Source of the DNA: Talpa occidentalis
Lineage: Eukaryota > Chordata > Mammalia > Eulipotyphla > Talpidae
DNA length: 64,000 bases
Assembly (NCBI RefSeq): GCF_014898055.3
Contig: NW_023605083.1
Coordinates: forward strand, 91,853,721 to 91,917,720
Direction: 5' to 3'
The notes under the pieces were generated by a model. That model saw only the letters and a program-made list of their open reading frames with translations. It did no database searches and was not told the origin of the DNA. Of this stretch, positions 1 to 12,670 are shown in pieces; the stretch's first letter is position 1; each line of letters starts with the position of its first letter. The translations under genes were made by a program, and so were the position numbers.

Positions 1-770
1 GAACCAAAGCTCTGCTATTGCCATAGTACCAGCCTCATAGCCTGTGCCTATGGGATCTGCCCAGACCTGTCCTTTTCCCAGAATCTCCTACATTAGCACC
101 TCTTGCCAGAAACATACTCATCTCCTTACACATTCAACCACTCTTTAAGTAGCTTCTTTCTTTTAAATATCTCTGGAGCTTGTCTTCTTTTCTCTAAGCT
201 GTCATCACCTCTTGTCTAGACCTTTGTGGAAACTTCCTAAATCCGTTCATTTCCACTTCTGTCCAAACACAGCAGAGTGAGCTCTGAAAAAACAAATCTC
301 ACTGACTTTCCTCCTTCAGATTATTCAGTGGCTTCCAGTCCTAAATTCAGTCCTTGCATACATCAGCCTGTCTACCTTGCATATCTCATCTTGCATCACT
401 CCTTTGTTACCTGTGTTCCAGCCCCCTAACTGGCTTTCAGTTTGTTAAATGTTGTCTTACCTCAGAGCCATAAAGACTGTTCTCTCTGCTTGCAACACCT
501 AGCTCTTCCTCTGGGAGATCTTTTCTGACTTCTTTGTGGTCAAAACTTTCAGTTAGTTATATTGTCACTTACAAACTTTCAATTATATCAACACTGTAAA
601 TATTTGGGAGTAATTATAGTTTTTAAATGATGGATGTAATTAGTTGGCTGGCTTCTAGATTGTAAGCTCATGAGGGCAGATGGTGTCCAACTTGTTCATT
701 GCTGTACTCCCAGTGTTGGGTGCAGGCACACAGTTGCTGCTCAATAAATTTTCACTGAATGAAGTCAATG
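1..770 (+). repeat. L2 LINE 3'-end fragment
   Basis: Diverged, but the diagnostic end is clear: GTAAGCTCATGAGGGCAG, then ...CAATAAATTTTCACTGAATG at 745-765. The upstream part keeps the L2 pattern of short C/T-rich protein-derived sequence. The left boundary is probably outside the window. Confidence 0.6.
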
Positions 771-1337
771 TTAAGTGAATTCATCTATCTATAAAAACTA
801 GTAGATGGGATGTTGTGTGCTGGGAGGCAAGGTGGAACCAATAAATAGGACACTTGAATCCCATGCTGCAATATCTATCCATACATTTTACTTGCTCACC
901 ATAGATCCAAGACCAAAAACTCCTTATGTTCTTCCTCTCAGCAGAGGTTTTGGGGGCAAACTGCCAGTCATTTCCTCTTATGGCCACGAGGGGGCTGTAA
1001 TCGCCTACAGAGTCAGGCCTGGAAAAGGGAAAACAAGTTCTAAAGAGGTTAGAATTAAAGATGATCCTGTGGAAATTATAGGTGGGAGGGAAGGATAAGA
1101 AAAAAACAAACCAAAACCCCCCCCCACATGGCTACTATTCTATTATCATTTAGGTTTATTCTTTTCTGTTTGTTCTTTTCTTTCCCCAGGAGCACATGCC
1201 AGGAAAGGGGGGTGATTTGAGAAATGAAATCATGGGCTATGACTAGTAGGGGGTCTGATTACAGGTGTGGGTGTGTATGGGGCGAGGCACAAAGCTGTGG
1301 AAGGAACAAGTACCATACATTTTTAAGATAAGAGAAA

Positions 1338-1980
1338 GGGTGACCCTTGAACATGAGTTTAAACTGTATGGATTTTTTAATAAACAGGGAACTTCAACCT
1401 ATAGTAACAATAAATACAGAACAGTATTATAAATATTTTCACTTGATATTTCCTTAACACTTGCTTTTATCTAGCTTACTTTATTATAAAGGATACATTA
1501 TATCATACATACAAAAAGTATGTGAAATCAACTGTTTGTTAATTGGTAAGGCATCCAGTCAATACCAGGCTATTACTATATTTGACCTTTGAACAAAGCA
1601 GGGGTTGGGGGACCAATTCCCTGCAGTCAAAAATCTGTGTATAATTCGACTCCTCAGAAACTTAACTACAATGGTCCCTGGGTTTCTCTGGGGGATTGCT
1701 TACAGGAACCAGTTATCAAGATCCACAGGTACTCAGGGCCCTTGTAATCAGGGTTTCATATGCAGATTCCACATCCAGTTGAAGCTGCGCATGTTGAACC
1801 CATAGGAATGGAGGGCCAGTTGTATTTATTGAAAAATAAATAAGTGTATAAGTGGATGTGTGGAGTTCAAACTTAATACTGTTAAGAGTCAACTGTAGTC
1901 TTGGGGCCATCAATACAAGGAATCTTACTGTGTGGGATTTTGGTGCCCCTAATCCCCATGTTGTTCAAAGGTCAACTGTA
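1338..1980 (+). mobile_element. MER2-type Tigger DNA transposon remnants
   Basis: At 1582-1596 and 1961-1975 there is a perfect 15-base inverted repeat, TTGACCTTTGAACAA. It bounds a 394-base element whose interior matches the MER2 pattern (GATCCACAGGTACTC..., GCCCCTAATCCCCATG). A second partial copy in the other orientation starts at about 1338 (GGTGACCCTTGAACATG) and reaches the first. There is no transposase frame. It is a long-dead non-autonomous element. Confidence 0.65.
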
Positions 1981-4900
1981 CATTAATTTATTTTAAAAAT
2001 AAATTTGCTATCAATTTTTTTTTCTTTTTTGGTATAAAGCTTTCTATTATGTGCTACCTTGTTCTCTAACTATTTAAGACTGGATATTTGCATGAGGAGT
2101 ATGGAAATAACACTGAGGCCTAAAACCTAGAAAGCAAATAGTATGTAAGTGGATGGAAGGGTCCAAGTCCTCTTGTGATGATCTTAATTTTCGAAGGAGG
2201 TGGGGTGAAGATTGGGGTAATGAAAGAAAAGCTGCTTGTCCTCAATAAATCAGCAGTTTCAAAGGATTCAGCTGGCAAGTAATTTCCACAAAGCTGAGTC
2301 CTATATGCACATAATCATTGGGGATACTACAGAGTTCCTTGCAGGAAGCATACCTGCTGAATGGGAAAAAGCATATACATATGGAAAAAGTAAATGTAAA
2401 AAGTACATGATAAAGGACCAAATTATGGTACAGAAAGTTTCCACCCTCATGGCAAACTACAGGTGGATTCTTAACCTGGACCTCCAGAAATGGTTTCTCA
2501 ATATTTTCTGTGAACATGTATGCAGATGTTTATTATTTTGGAGAAAGGTGCTGTAGTTTCTATGAGTCTCAAAGTGGTCTAACCCCTGCCCCTCAAACAG
2601 AACACACACATACCCACTAACTTATAGACCCTTAAAATATCAAAGGTGACAGTCTAATGTAGTACCAGGATTCCTGGCACCTAATGGTCTGCTTCAATCT
2701 GTTACACTCATGTTGCCACTACAGAAATTCCAAAGGCTTTATCCCTGGGGTTGAGTTTAATGGCAACATTTTATTATTCTCCTAAATTCTGATCTGGTTG
2801 TACCTTGGAGCTGAGTCAGAGGATCTATTATGTGGACTTAGGACCATAACACCCAGTCATGACATCAAGAAAAGGTAATGCACTGAGCCTCACAGCTGAG
2901 TTTTGGTAAACCACAAAGATAGCTTGATAGTGGGAGAACAGCCACTTTATGCTGGATTAGGAAAGGCACATGGGAGTTTAGCAGTAGAGAAAGCAGTGGT
3001 AGAGAAAACTGGAAACTGGAAAGATCTTGGAAGTCAAAGATTAGGAATTCAAAACACAAATATATATGCAGCCCAAGCGCACGGTGAATGAGAAAGTGAA
3101 GTGAAACAAACAGGGTCAGGAGTAAAGAAGCTGAGATAAGGAGCAAGATGGAAGTAAGAATCTTAGTTTCTCTCTTACTGGGAGCGGCTCAACACTTGCT
3201 CTTTGGGAGCTTCGTGTTAGTGGGAAGTTGGGCATCCAGCTTCAGTCATCTCTGTATCCCCCAACAGCAGCATATGCTTGGCATAGAGTGGCAACAGATA
3301 CAGGCTTGTTTCAGGAAAGAATTGTACATGTAATCCCCACTATTTGAAATGTCTGAACTCAGGAACCAAATAGGTTCAGATGTTAATGTGGTTGTCTCTT
3401 GCTACTTGCCTGATCTCAATATTTGAAGAGTTGATCTGGATAGTGACATATGTACTGATAAATTCTTCCAGTCCTCCTATAGAGTAGTAAGGAAGATGAA
3501 ATATGTAACTTGCCTTTAATGAACAGCCTAGAGGGGTAAATATACCCTGTAATAGTGTATCCATTGAGAACTATTGGGCTGCAAGTAACAGAAGCTTGAC
3601 TGCGGGGCTGGGTGGGCATAGGTAAGTCCAAAAGGTTAATTTTTCTCACAGAAGAGTGTGTGATGTTGTGACTCTACTAGATAGGTCATCGATGTGGCAG
3701 GTAGCTCCTATTTCCCCATTTTTGTCCTCATGTTTATCACCTTTTTGGCTGCTTTATTTTTAGCCGGCATAGTGGGCAAGGAGGAGGAAAAGGTGAAGGA
3801 AGAAAGGGCAGTGCCTCTATCAGACATTCTTAGCAGAACACTGCGTACGTCTCATTGATGGGAAACGCATCACACAATGACCCTTCATTGCCTGAGAGTC
3901 TTGGTCAGTGAATATTTTATGTTCACAACAAAGGCAAGACTACTACTGGAAAGAGAGTAGTGTGAAAGTGCTGTTCATCCATCCATTAACCAAAGCTATC
4001 AAGCACTTTGTGCCAGGCACTGTTTCAGGTATTGGGGGTAGAGCAGTGATTAATACAGGCAAGGTCTCTGCTTGGGACTCATACTTTGGTGGAATAAATA
4101 ATAAACAAACAAGATCATTTCAGATATTATTAAAAGCTGTGTAAATATACACATACATATATATATATACATACACATATATTAAAAGTACAATAGAGAA
4201 ACAATCACGAGAGTAACGAAACAATGATAAGAGGCTGCCAGAGATGATCACAAAGACTGATCTGTATTACCTGCAGGTCTGCTTTTACCTGCATTCATCA
4301 CTTAATTCTCACAATGAACTTAAATACTGTTTTTATTTACACTGAAAAAAAGGAAACTGAAAAACAGAGAAGTTCAGTACTTTGCTAAAAGTCATAGACT
4401 ACCCACTCACCCAGTGACTTGTACCACCTCCAGGCATGACAGACATAGGATGCTGTTCCAGTTACCTATCACTGCTTAATAAGACATCCCAAACTTAAGT
4501 GGCTTAAAAAAAACCCATTATTTATTTTGCTAATGAATGTATAATTTGGGCTGGGTTTAGGGTGGGACAACTCATTTCCACTCCAGAAGGTATCAAGTAG
4601 CTGGACTGCTGGGAGCTGGAGGATTCATTTCCAAATGTCTCACTTAACATGTCTGGCAAGTTGATAGCAGCTGTTAGTTCTCCATGAGGGCCTCTACGCA
4701 AGCAGCTTGTTCCCTCATAGCATGGTCAGGTGGTCATAGCATGATGGTCAGGTCCCAAAAGCAAGTATCCTAAGAGACGAGAAGGAAACCTTTTGTGACC
4801 TGGCTTCAAATCCAAAGATAGGGAACCTGATTGCACTTCTCAGTGTCAAAATCATATTGTAATAAGAGCATGTTGGTGATGATATTATTATGGAAAATAC

Positions 4901-5137
4901 AATCTACCTCAGATGTCCTGGAGACAAAAGGAAGGATATCTGACCCAGTCTTGGGTGGGAGTATGGAGGTGAACTTTGAAGGGTTGTCTGGGGGGACAGG
5001 GCAGGAGTGTGTGTTGATACCTGACCTGACGCTTTCTTGAAACCTAAATAGGAATCATGGCCTCACTATCCATGTATTCACTTCATTGACAGTATTGTGC
5101 ATCTGCTATGTGTCAGGCACAGTGCTGGTTGTTATGG
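1981..5137. other. Intergenic stretch with old repeats, no gene seen
   Basis: No coding signal. Recognised pieces: an ancient repeat with the motif GTGCCAGGCACTG at about 3960-4100, a TA/CA microsatellite at 4143-4190, a MIR-like segment at about 4260-4440, and a reverse MaLR-like LTR at 4450-4900. Open frames up to 106 codons are not supported by any recognisable domain. Confidence 0.5.
4450..4900 (-). repeat. MaLR/MLT1-like solo LTR fragment
   Basis: Starts with the reverse complement of the typical LTR end (TTACCTATCACTGC, then AACTTAAGTGGCTTAAAA) and continues with the diverged body (GAGCTGGAGGATTCATTTCC). No internal region or coding part is present. Confidence 0.5.
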
Positions 5138-5138
5138 G

Positions 5139-5407
5139 TTTTTTTTCAAGATTTATTTTTATGTACTTATGCATATAAGAACTGGGGCACAGGCCAGAGG
5201 TGCAGGGGGTGAAAGGATTCACCAGAGACAGAGTGGGGAGCAGAACAGGCAGAGCTACTGAAATAACACTGCTGAGGGGAGCAGTGGGCGAGACAGGAGA
5301 GGTCTGCTGCGCCATGTGGGTCACCTCCCTGGCTGGGGATCGAACTCGTGCTGCAGTGGCTGGTGATAGCTTGATAGCGCTGAGACTCAACCCCTGTACC
5401 ACCAAGA
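5139..5407 (-). repeat. tRNA-derived SINE, type 1
   Basis: The plus strand reads from the T-rich tail (AAGATTTATTTTTATG) through AGAGGTCTGCTGCGCCATGTGG to the tRNA-like head at about 5407. The SINE interrupts an older repeat (CAGGCACAGTGCTGGTTG before it, TTGCTCCTACGGAAC after). Confidence 0.8.
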
Positions 5408-5566
5408 CATAAATCTTGCTCCTACGGAACTTAATGTTTAGTGAGTTTCAGAAAAGTTTGTGAGCAAAGATCTTGTCATCCTGCTTCCACTTGTATACAA
5501 AAGCCAAGGAAAGCTTTTAAAGTCTTCAAAGTCTTCTTGCTCCTCTTAAGAGGAAGTAGGACACCT

Positions 5567-6010
5567 CACCATCATCCATAAGGTCCTACATGATTTGGCT
5601 CTTCTAGGTTCTTGTCTTCCATGGTAATTTCCTAGTTTCTGAATTCCCCCAAGTTCCTTTCTATCAAGTCCTTCTCACAGGCTGTTCCTCTCCAAGCAAC
5701 ATCCCACTCACCAATCAGGGTTTGGACAACTCCTACTTTTAAGTATCTGCTTAAATTTTACTTTCTCAGAGATGTCTTCCCCGATCCGTTCAATTATGTC
5801 AAATTTTTTATCACTTCTAAGGGTGTCCTGAACATCATTATACAGTTAAAGTGTTTAATATAATTCACTGTGTAAGGTCCATCATCCTCCCTTATTAAAC
5901 TACAACTCCAGAAAGGTAGGGAGCACATTTCTTATTTGCCACTGAACATTCAGCCATTAGCCCAGTGTTTAGCTCAGAGCAGATAATCAATATTCATAAA
6001 ATGAACAAAT
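5567..6010 (+). repeat. L2 LINE 3'-end fragment
   Basis: Contains the L2 pattern TTCAGAGATGTCTTCCCC-like sequence, GGTAGGGAGCACATTTC, and the ending AATATTCATAAAATGAA. The degree of decay is typical of L2. Confidence 0.6.
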
Positions 6011-6430
6011 AGGATGTTACAAAAGGGCTAAATATGGAAAGCCTCAGGAACACCTAAATCCAGTCTAGGGAGACCAAGGAGGGCTCTCTGAAGGAGTGTC
6101 ACCCCAAGCTGAGACCAAGGGACAAAGAGGAGCTAGCCAGATAAAAAGGAAGGCGAGGGTGAGGGGTCAGTGGAATGCTTCCCACAAAGAATAAACAGCA
6201 TAACTAGTACAGTTTAAAGATAAGAGAATATGTGGAGGGCTCAGATGCAGAAGGAAGTGCGACAAAAAAAGCTAAGAGGAGATGGGAGGCAAAGGAAGAA
6301 CAGGTAATGAGGAGGTGAGCTCAGACCAGGTCATGTGAGACTTAACAAACCAGGTTAAGCTCTTTTTTTCATTGAGATATAATCCACAAACTATAAAATC
6401 CACCAGCTTAAGGTATATAATTCAGGGTTA

Positions 6431-6699
6431 AGGCCTCCCTGGTGGTGCAGGGGTTAAAGTCAGTGCTATAAAGCTATCGCCAGCCACTTCAGCACAAGTT
6501 TGATCCCTGGCCAGGGAGCTCACCCACATGGCACAGTAGACCTCTCCTGTCTCATCCGCAGCTCCCCTCAGCAGTGTATTTCAGTCAGTCTGCCTGTTCT
6601 GCTCCCCACTCTGTCTCTGTTGAATCCTCTCACCTCCCACACCTCTGGCCAACACCCCAGTTCTTGCTTGCATAAATAAAAATAAATCTTAAAAAAAAG
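6431..6699 (+). repeat. tRNA-derived SINE, type 1
   Basis: Full-length copy from AGGCCTCCCTGGTGGTGCAG to the AATAAAAATAAATCTT tail. It is inserted next to an L1 3'-end fragment (TTGAGATATAATCCACAAAC, 6374-6425). Confidence 0.85.
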
Positions 6700-9560
6700 A
6701 ATTTTATAGGGAGAAAGTATGCTCAAATTTGCATTTTTAAAAGGTGACTTGACTACAATGTTAAGAGAAAAAGGATCGGAGAGGGAAAGAAAAGTGGTGC
6801 GGTAGTCCAGAAGAGAGATGAAGGTAGCTGGAATTAAGTTAGTGGCAGGGGAGATGAGAGAAGATAAACTGAAGCGAAAAGAGATGTGTACAACTTGTTA
6901 ATTTACTGGTGGAGGCAGAGAGGGGGGTCAGTGACGAACTCAAGTTTCTAGCGAGGGTGACTGAAGGGCTGATGAATCCACTGATGGAAAAGGGGGGTGT
7001 TAGAAGAGGAATTTGGGGAGGAAGGCAATGGATATTTAGTCAGCTGTATGAAGTAATTTTAAGGCATGTAAAGATCTTAGTGGATGTATGTGACTAGATC
7101 CGGAAGAAAACTCAAGGGAAGAGTGATTGGTGGGGGGAGTTATCAGAGAGCAAGTGCTGCCAAAGTCAAAATGAGATCACTGCAAGAATGGCAGGAGGTT
7201 TAAGTGGAGGATCTGGGAGGAACAGTATCTAAGAGAGGAAGGAAGAGGAAACTCAGAAGGAAGAGCCAGATGTATGAGATAGACCCAGGGAAATGGTGCC
7301 ATGGAAGCCAAGAGACAATGTTTGAAAGGAGGGAGTGGTAAAGAGTGTGAAATGTTATGTTACATAAGTTTGAAGTAAGACTTCTATGTAATTAGCAAAG
7401 AGCAAAAGTGAGTATCAGAGAAGTCAGGTTGCAGTTAGACAAGGCATACATAGAATATTTGTAGAAGAAATTCAACTGACTTTGAATTTTCTGACTTTGT
7501 AACCATGCAAAAATACTTTCCTTCCTTTAGGTTCCATTTCTTGAACCACAAAATATATAGAAGAAACATGTTACTAAAGACAACAAGCATAAGTCAGGAC
7601 TTAGTCACTCTAAATAGAAGCTACCTTAATGTGTTACTGAAAATAAGTGAGATAAGGTATGGGAAAATGCTTGCAGTGCTTGGACTAAGGACTCAAAAAT
7701 TTATTTTCTTGTCCTTTCCTTGTGCTAGCCACTATGGGTAATGAATGCTTCCCTTGAGATCACCTGAGTTTTTACATTATTCAGCATCTGGTTACATCTG
7801 TCATGATTAGAAAATTATTAGACCATATATGTGTCTAACATTTGGCTTCCAATCTAACAATGTTTATGCCGCCATTAGGAGACCCGAGTCCAGTTAAACA
7901 TGGTTTCATATCATGGCGGAATTGTGCTTATTTATATAAAACGGGAAAACGAGAATATAATATCAACTATTGAGAGCAAGAATAACTAAAGTCATACCTT
8001 TGTTCCTTCAGTTTAAGGTGCTATTCATAACTCAAATCATAAATCTCTCACCCCGCAATCATCTTAAGTGAATCTCCCTGATGTAAGAAATGGCTAATAG
8101 TAAACTTGATTGTTTAGAATTGCTACCAATCACCAAGTACATTACAGTCAACGCTTTATGCAATCCTCATTACAATTACACAGGGTAGGCAATAATATTC
8201 ATTTTACGACGGGAGCTGAGACTTGAAAGGTAAGTAGCTCACCCAGGGCCACTGTTAGTTAAGTGGCTGAACTTGGGTTCCAGGTACCAACTGACTCCAA
8301 AACTCAAATTCTTTCTCTAATGGAGGAAGGAGATAACTTCATTTCTTGGCTCTAGATTACACTTTCGAGTTAAGAGTTTTGCAATATAGAATCTTTTTGA
8401 AAAATTAGTTGATTTTTTACTAATAACATCTAATTTAGTATGAAATTAAAGTGACTATCCTTGTACAGAGCTGAATAGAGAAAGGGTGCAAGAGCAAGTG
8501 AAGGGGCAGGAGGAAGCCAGTGTGGGCTAAGCACTAACCACAACAAATCTATGACTTGACAGATAGTTAATCAGTCGGGAAAACTGTCAGGGCAATACTG
8601 CTAAAACAACTAGGACTTGACATGAAATGGAAAACAAGGTATTTTGTGAGGGCAGTTAATGGAAAGCTATTAAATTGCTAAAAGGCAATGTCAAAAGGAA
8701 AAGATGTTTGGTTTTTGATGTTTTGTTTAGGATGGTTATATTTTGTTTCCATTCTAGTGGTTAATCAAAGCAGGTCTTAGAGAAACTGTAAGCAAAGATG
8801 ACAATTTTGGGTTTATGTCCTCCTCTTCTTAAAAGTATCCTCTTTACTCAATGAAGAACAAGGGAAAGGATTTAACTAAAAACAGCAATAAAAGGATGAG
8901 AGATTTGAGTTCATAGAAAGCAAGCAAAGACTTTTTCAAGAAAGGGGTGGTCAAGTTAAAATTTCAGAAATATCCTCTGTGTTAGTAACCTGGAGGTTGT
9001 TAGGAATTTGGTGAAAGCAGTTTAATGGGGCAGAGCTGGAAAATGAGTAGGCAAGTTAACAGTGAGCATAGATAATACTTTCAAAAAGTATGACTGTGAA
9101 TGAGCACAGCTAGGTATGGTGGCAGCTAAAGGGTTCTACAGTATCTTTTGTGAAAATAGGCAGATGTGAGCACATTTAAATGTGGTTGGGAAGAAGCAAG
9201 TAAAGATAAAGGAGTTAGGAGATCACTGTTAGTCATTAGTTCCTGAGAAGGTGGCAGGGCTGGAGTCAGAGTTCAAGTGTAGGGATTAACTTCAACTAGG
9301 AGAGGAAGAAGGAAGGAGAAAAGGACAAACCCAGGGTTATGAGGGCCACAGTTAGGCTCAGTGTCAGTATTTCACAGGAGTTCTCATCAGATGATCTCTC
9401 TTGTGGAAGTAGATGACAGAAGGTTTGAGAAGTGTGAGGAAGGTATGAAAAAGCATGGGGAACTAAAAGGTAAGTGACTCAGAAAAAGCCTTTTTGAACA
9501 GGGACACTGGTCTGAAAAGTCATGGTGTTTTCTTCAGGAGCACTTTGAATTTTGGTTTTT
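6700..9560. other. Intergenic stretch, no gene seen
   Basis: A/G-rich unique-looking sequence with no coding or RNA signal. Within it, 8120-8330 is a MIR (GCTGAGACTTGAAAGGTAAG, CTCACCCAGGGCCACTG). A pair of inverted GCCGCCAT/ATGGCGG motifs lies at 7868 and 7913. Confidence 0.45.
8120..8330 (+). repeat. MIR SINE
   Basis: Matches the MIR core: TTTACGACGGGAGCTGAGAC, AGTAGCTCACCCAGGGCCAC, then GGCTGAACTTGGGTTCCAG. It is well preserved for a MIR. Confidence 0.7.
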
Positions 9561-9830
9561 GTTTTTAAGATTTATTTATTTATGCATACAAGAGCTGGGG
9601 TACAGGCCAGAGGTGTGGGGGGGTGAGCGGATTCACCAGAGACAGAGTGGGGAATAGAACAGGCAGATTGACTGAAGTACACTGCTGTGGGGAGCAGCGG
9701 GCGAGTCAGGAGAGGTCTGCTGCGCCATGTGGGGTGCTCCCTGGCTGGCCGGGGATCGAACTTGTGCTGCAGAGAAAGCGAACAGCTTCATGGGTTGTGT
9801 CTTAACCCGTTGGACCACCATGGAGGCCCT
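9561..9830 (-). repeat. tRNA-derived SINE, type 1
   Basis: Tail end at 9567 (AAGATTTATTTATTTATGC), head at 9829 (complement of GGGCCTCC). The flanks show a diverged AGTGCTTTG/GCACTTTG pair. Confidence 0.8.
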
Positions 9831-10479
9831 AGTGCTTTGCATTTTGGGTATGAATGGACAGCCAAAGTAATCCACAGTTAGGAACCAGGAGGTAATCTAA
9901 AAGAGGGCACTGAGACACTGGAAAAGTAGTTGAAATGACAGAACATGGATCTGAAGTTGCATAAGGAAGGAGGTGAACAGAGGGTGGAGCTGATTAGGAG
10001 AAAATGGAAGACTTAAAGAATTAGAGTGCTCATGGGTCCAAGAATAGTAAATAAGAGAACTGGTAGGATATAAAATTGCAGCCAAAGTAGGGGGTTTGAA
10101 TATAATATTTCAGAAGCAGTAAGTCCAGAGGTGGAAGACAGAAATAGAATGAAGAACAAAGTTTTTGGCTAAGAAGTTGAGTGTAGGAGTGAGCCAGGTG
10201 TCAGTCTTCAATGAGGGCGATGGTGGGGGTAAGCAGATGACAGTAAGGGAGAAAAGTGGAGGGGTACATATACAACCAGACTGCCTTAAAGAAATAGGGG
10301 TCTTTCCCACAGGATAGGGGACTCAGGAAACAAACTTGGAGATAAAGAATGACTCACTCAGGTATCTGGTCAGTTTTCAGGCTTATTTTCCATATTATTT
10401 TAATCATCTTTTTGGGACTACCAAACCTTATTATCAAATGTTTGATACTATCTCCTATTCTGTCTCTGTCTCCTATTTT

Positions 10480-10690
10480 AAAATTAGTTTTTAAACTTAG
10501 TTTTATTATTTTTCATTATAGAATGTGCCCTTTATAGAAAATTCCAGGTAGAGAAGCATAAATATGCAAAACAAAAATCACTCTTATTCCTATCACTCAG
10601 CAGAAACCAGTATTAACATTTTAACCACTTCCTTCTAGTATTTTCCTCATGGTTGTGATTATATACATACATGACTTGAAATTGCTTTAA
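10480..10690 (+). repeat. L1 3'-UTR-like fragment
   Basis: AATGTGCCCTTTATAGAAAA, AAGCATAAATATGCAAAACA and AACCAGTATTAACATT follow the pattern of old L1M 3' ends. There is no open reading frame. Confidence 0.4.
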
Positions 10691-11233
10691 CATTAGATCA
10701 TGCCATTGATGCTTTAACATTAGAAATTGCTTTAACATTAGATCAAGCTTTGCTCATGCCATTTTGTTAATGTGGTAAAAGGTTAACAATCAGTAAATCT
10801 AGGTGAAGAATATACCAGTGTTCATTGTACTTCAACTTTTCTATAGGTTTGAGAGTTTCCAAAATTAGGAAATTATAGGTGGGAAGGAAAATAATTTCAA
10901 AAACAAAACAAGAGAAGGATAACACAAAATTAAGGATACTGGTTGGTGGGAATGGGGGGGGCAGTTGGGGAATATGGAATATGGAAGATTGGTTTCAAAG
11001 ATATTACTAATGTTCTATTTATTAAGCTGGAAGATGGATATATATTCATTTTAGTATTATTTGTAGTTGATTGAAGTTATATGTGTGCATATATACACAC
11101 ACACACATATTTGAACTTATGAAATAGTTTGAGTACGTAAATTTTAAAATTAAAAACCTACATAAAGAACATTTCAATGGTTTCTTGTAAATCTTTAATT
11201 GCTACCTGATTTCCTCACAAAACTAGTTTTAGA

Positions 11234-11476
11234 TACCTCTCTGGTAGCTCAGGGGTTAAGGTCTCAGTGCTATCAAGCTATTGCCAAGAAGCTAACCTAC
11301 ATGGCGCAGAGAACTTTCCTGTCTTGCCTGCTGCTCCCCTCAGCAGTGTGCTTCAGTTGATCAACCTGCAACCTGTTCTGCTCCCCACTCTGTCTCTGAT
11401 GAATCTTCTCATCCCCTGCACCTCTGGCCTATACCCCAGTTCTTGCATGCATAAATAAATCTTTAAAAAAAAAAAA
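11234..11476 (+). repeat. tRNA-derived SINE, type 1, first of a tandem pair
   Basis: Diverged head (ACCTCTCTGGTAGCTCAGGG), then CAGCAGTGTGCTTCAG and the tail AAATAAATCTTTAAAA. The next SINE begins five bases after its A tail. Confidence 0.8.
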
Positions 11477-11480
11477 CCCA

Positions 11481-11722
11481 GGGGCCTCCCTGGTGGCACA
11501 AGGGGTTAAGATGCAGCCACTGCAACAGGAGTTCTATCCCCAGCCAGGGGAGGTGACCCACATGGCGTAGCAGACCTCTCCTGACTCACCCGCTGTTCCC
11601 TTCAGCAGTGTATTTCAGTCAATCTGCCTGTTCTGTTCCCCACTCTGTCTCTGGTGAATCCTCTCACCCCCCAAACCTCTGGCCTATACCCCATTTCTTG
11701 TATACATAAATCTTTGGGAAAA
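11481..11722 (+). repeat. tRNA-derived SINE, type 1, second of a tandem pair
   Basis: Near-consensus head GGGGCCTCCCTGGTGGCACA and tail ATACATAAATCTTTGGG. Insertion into the A tail of the preceding copy explains the head-to-tail arrangement. Confidence 0.85.
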
Positions 11723-11749
11723 AAACCCAAAAATTAGTTTTAAAGGTGA

Positions 11750-12670
11750 TCAACTGCCAAACACAACACTTTTCTCAATTTGCATTTAAAAAAATAGGTT
11801 ATAATTTATACACCATAAAACTATCATCACTACCTAATTCCACATCATTTTCACCACTGCATAAAGAAATCCCATACCCACTAGTAGTCATTTGCAATTC
11901 TCCCTTCCCCCCAATTCCTGACAACTGCCAATCTATTTTCTACTCTACGAATTTATCTACTCTGTACATTTTATTTAAACAGAATATACAATATATGGCC
12001 TTTTGTTGGATTTGGGATTAGTCCATCCATTAGTATTCATTTTAAGGTTCATCTGTTACAATGATATCAATACTTCATTCCTTTTTATCACTGAATGATA
12101 TTCTCTTGTATGGATATACTGTATTTTGCTTATCCATTAATTAGTTGGTGGACATTTGGGTTATTTCCACTTTGGGGCCATTATGAATAATGCTCCTATG
12201 AAGATCCATGTAGATTCAAATTTTTGGGTATGTTCAGGATTTACTTCAATTCTCTTGGGTATACACCTAGAATTATAATTGCTGAGTCATATATAAAAGT
12301 TAACTAACTTTTTGAGGAATTGTCAGTTGGTACTTTTCTTTTTTAAAGATTTATTTATTTATGCATATAACAGCTGGGGTGTACGACAGAGGTGCCGGGA
12401 GGAGCACAACAGGCAGATTGACTGAAATACACTGCTGAGGGGAGCAGGGGGCGAGTCAGGAGAGGTCTGCTGCACCATGTGGGTCAGCTCTCTGGCCGGG
12501 GATTGAATTCATGCTTCAGTGGCTGTGGATGGCTTCACAGTACTGAGACTTAGCCCCTTGTGCCACCAGGGAGGCCCTCAGTTGGTACTTTTCTTGACCT
12601 CCACACATCTAGTGTCAGTGGTCATGCCTTCATTTTAGAAGCTGTCTTAAAGTTCTACCACAATAACACT
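11750..12670 (+). repeat. L1M LINE 3'-UTR fragment split by a SINE
   Basis: Classic L1M 3'-end sequence: CATTTTCACCACTGCATAAA, CTGACAACTGCCAATCT, TGGATATACTGTATTTTGC, GGGTATACACCTAGAATTA. It continues after the SINE that interrupts it at 12341-12577. Confidence 0.7.
12341..12577 (-). repeat. tRNA-derived SINE, type 1, with 18-base target duplication
   Basis: The direct repeat TCAGTTGGTACTTTTCTT flanks it at 12323-12340 and 12578-12595 without mismatch. The tail is AAGATTTATTTATTTATGC on the plus strand. Confidence 0.9.

Noticed and set aside
805..1098. 97-codon frame that looked like a possible short protein with a glycine-rich middle
   Set aside because: No splice context, no start context, and flanked by L2 and MER2 repeats. 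Chance is sufficient.
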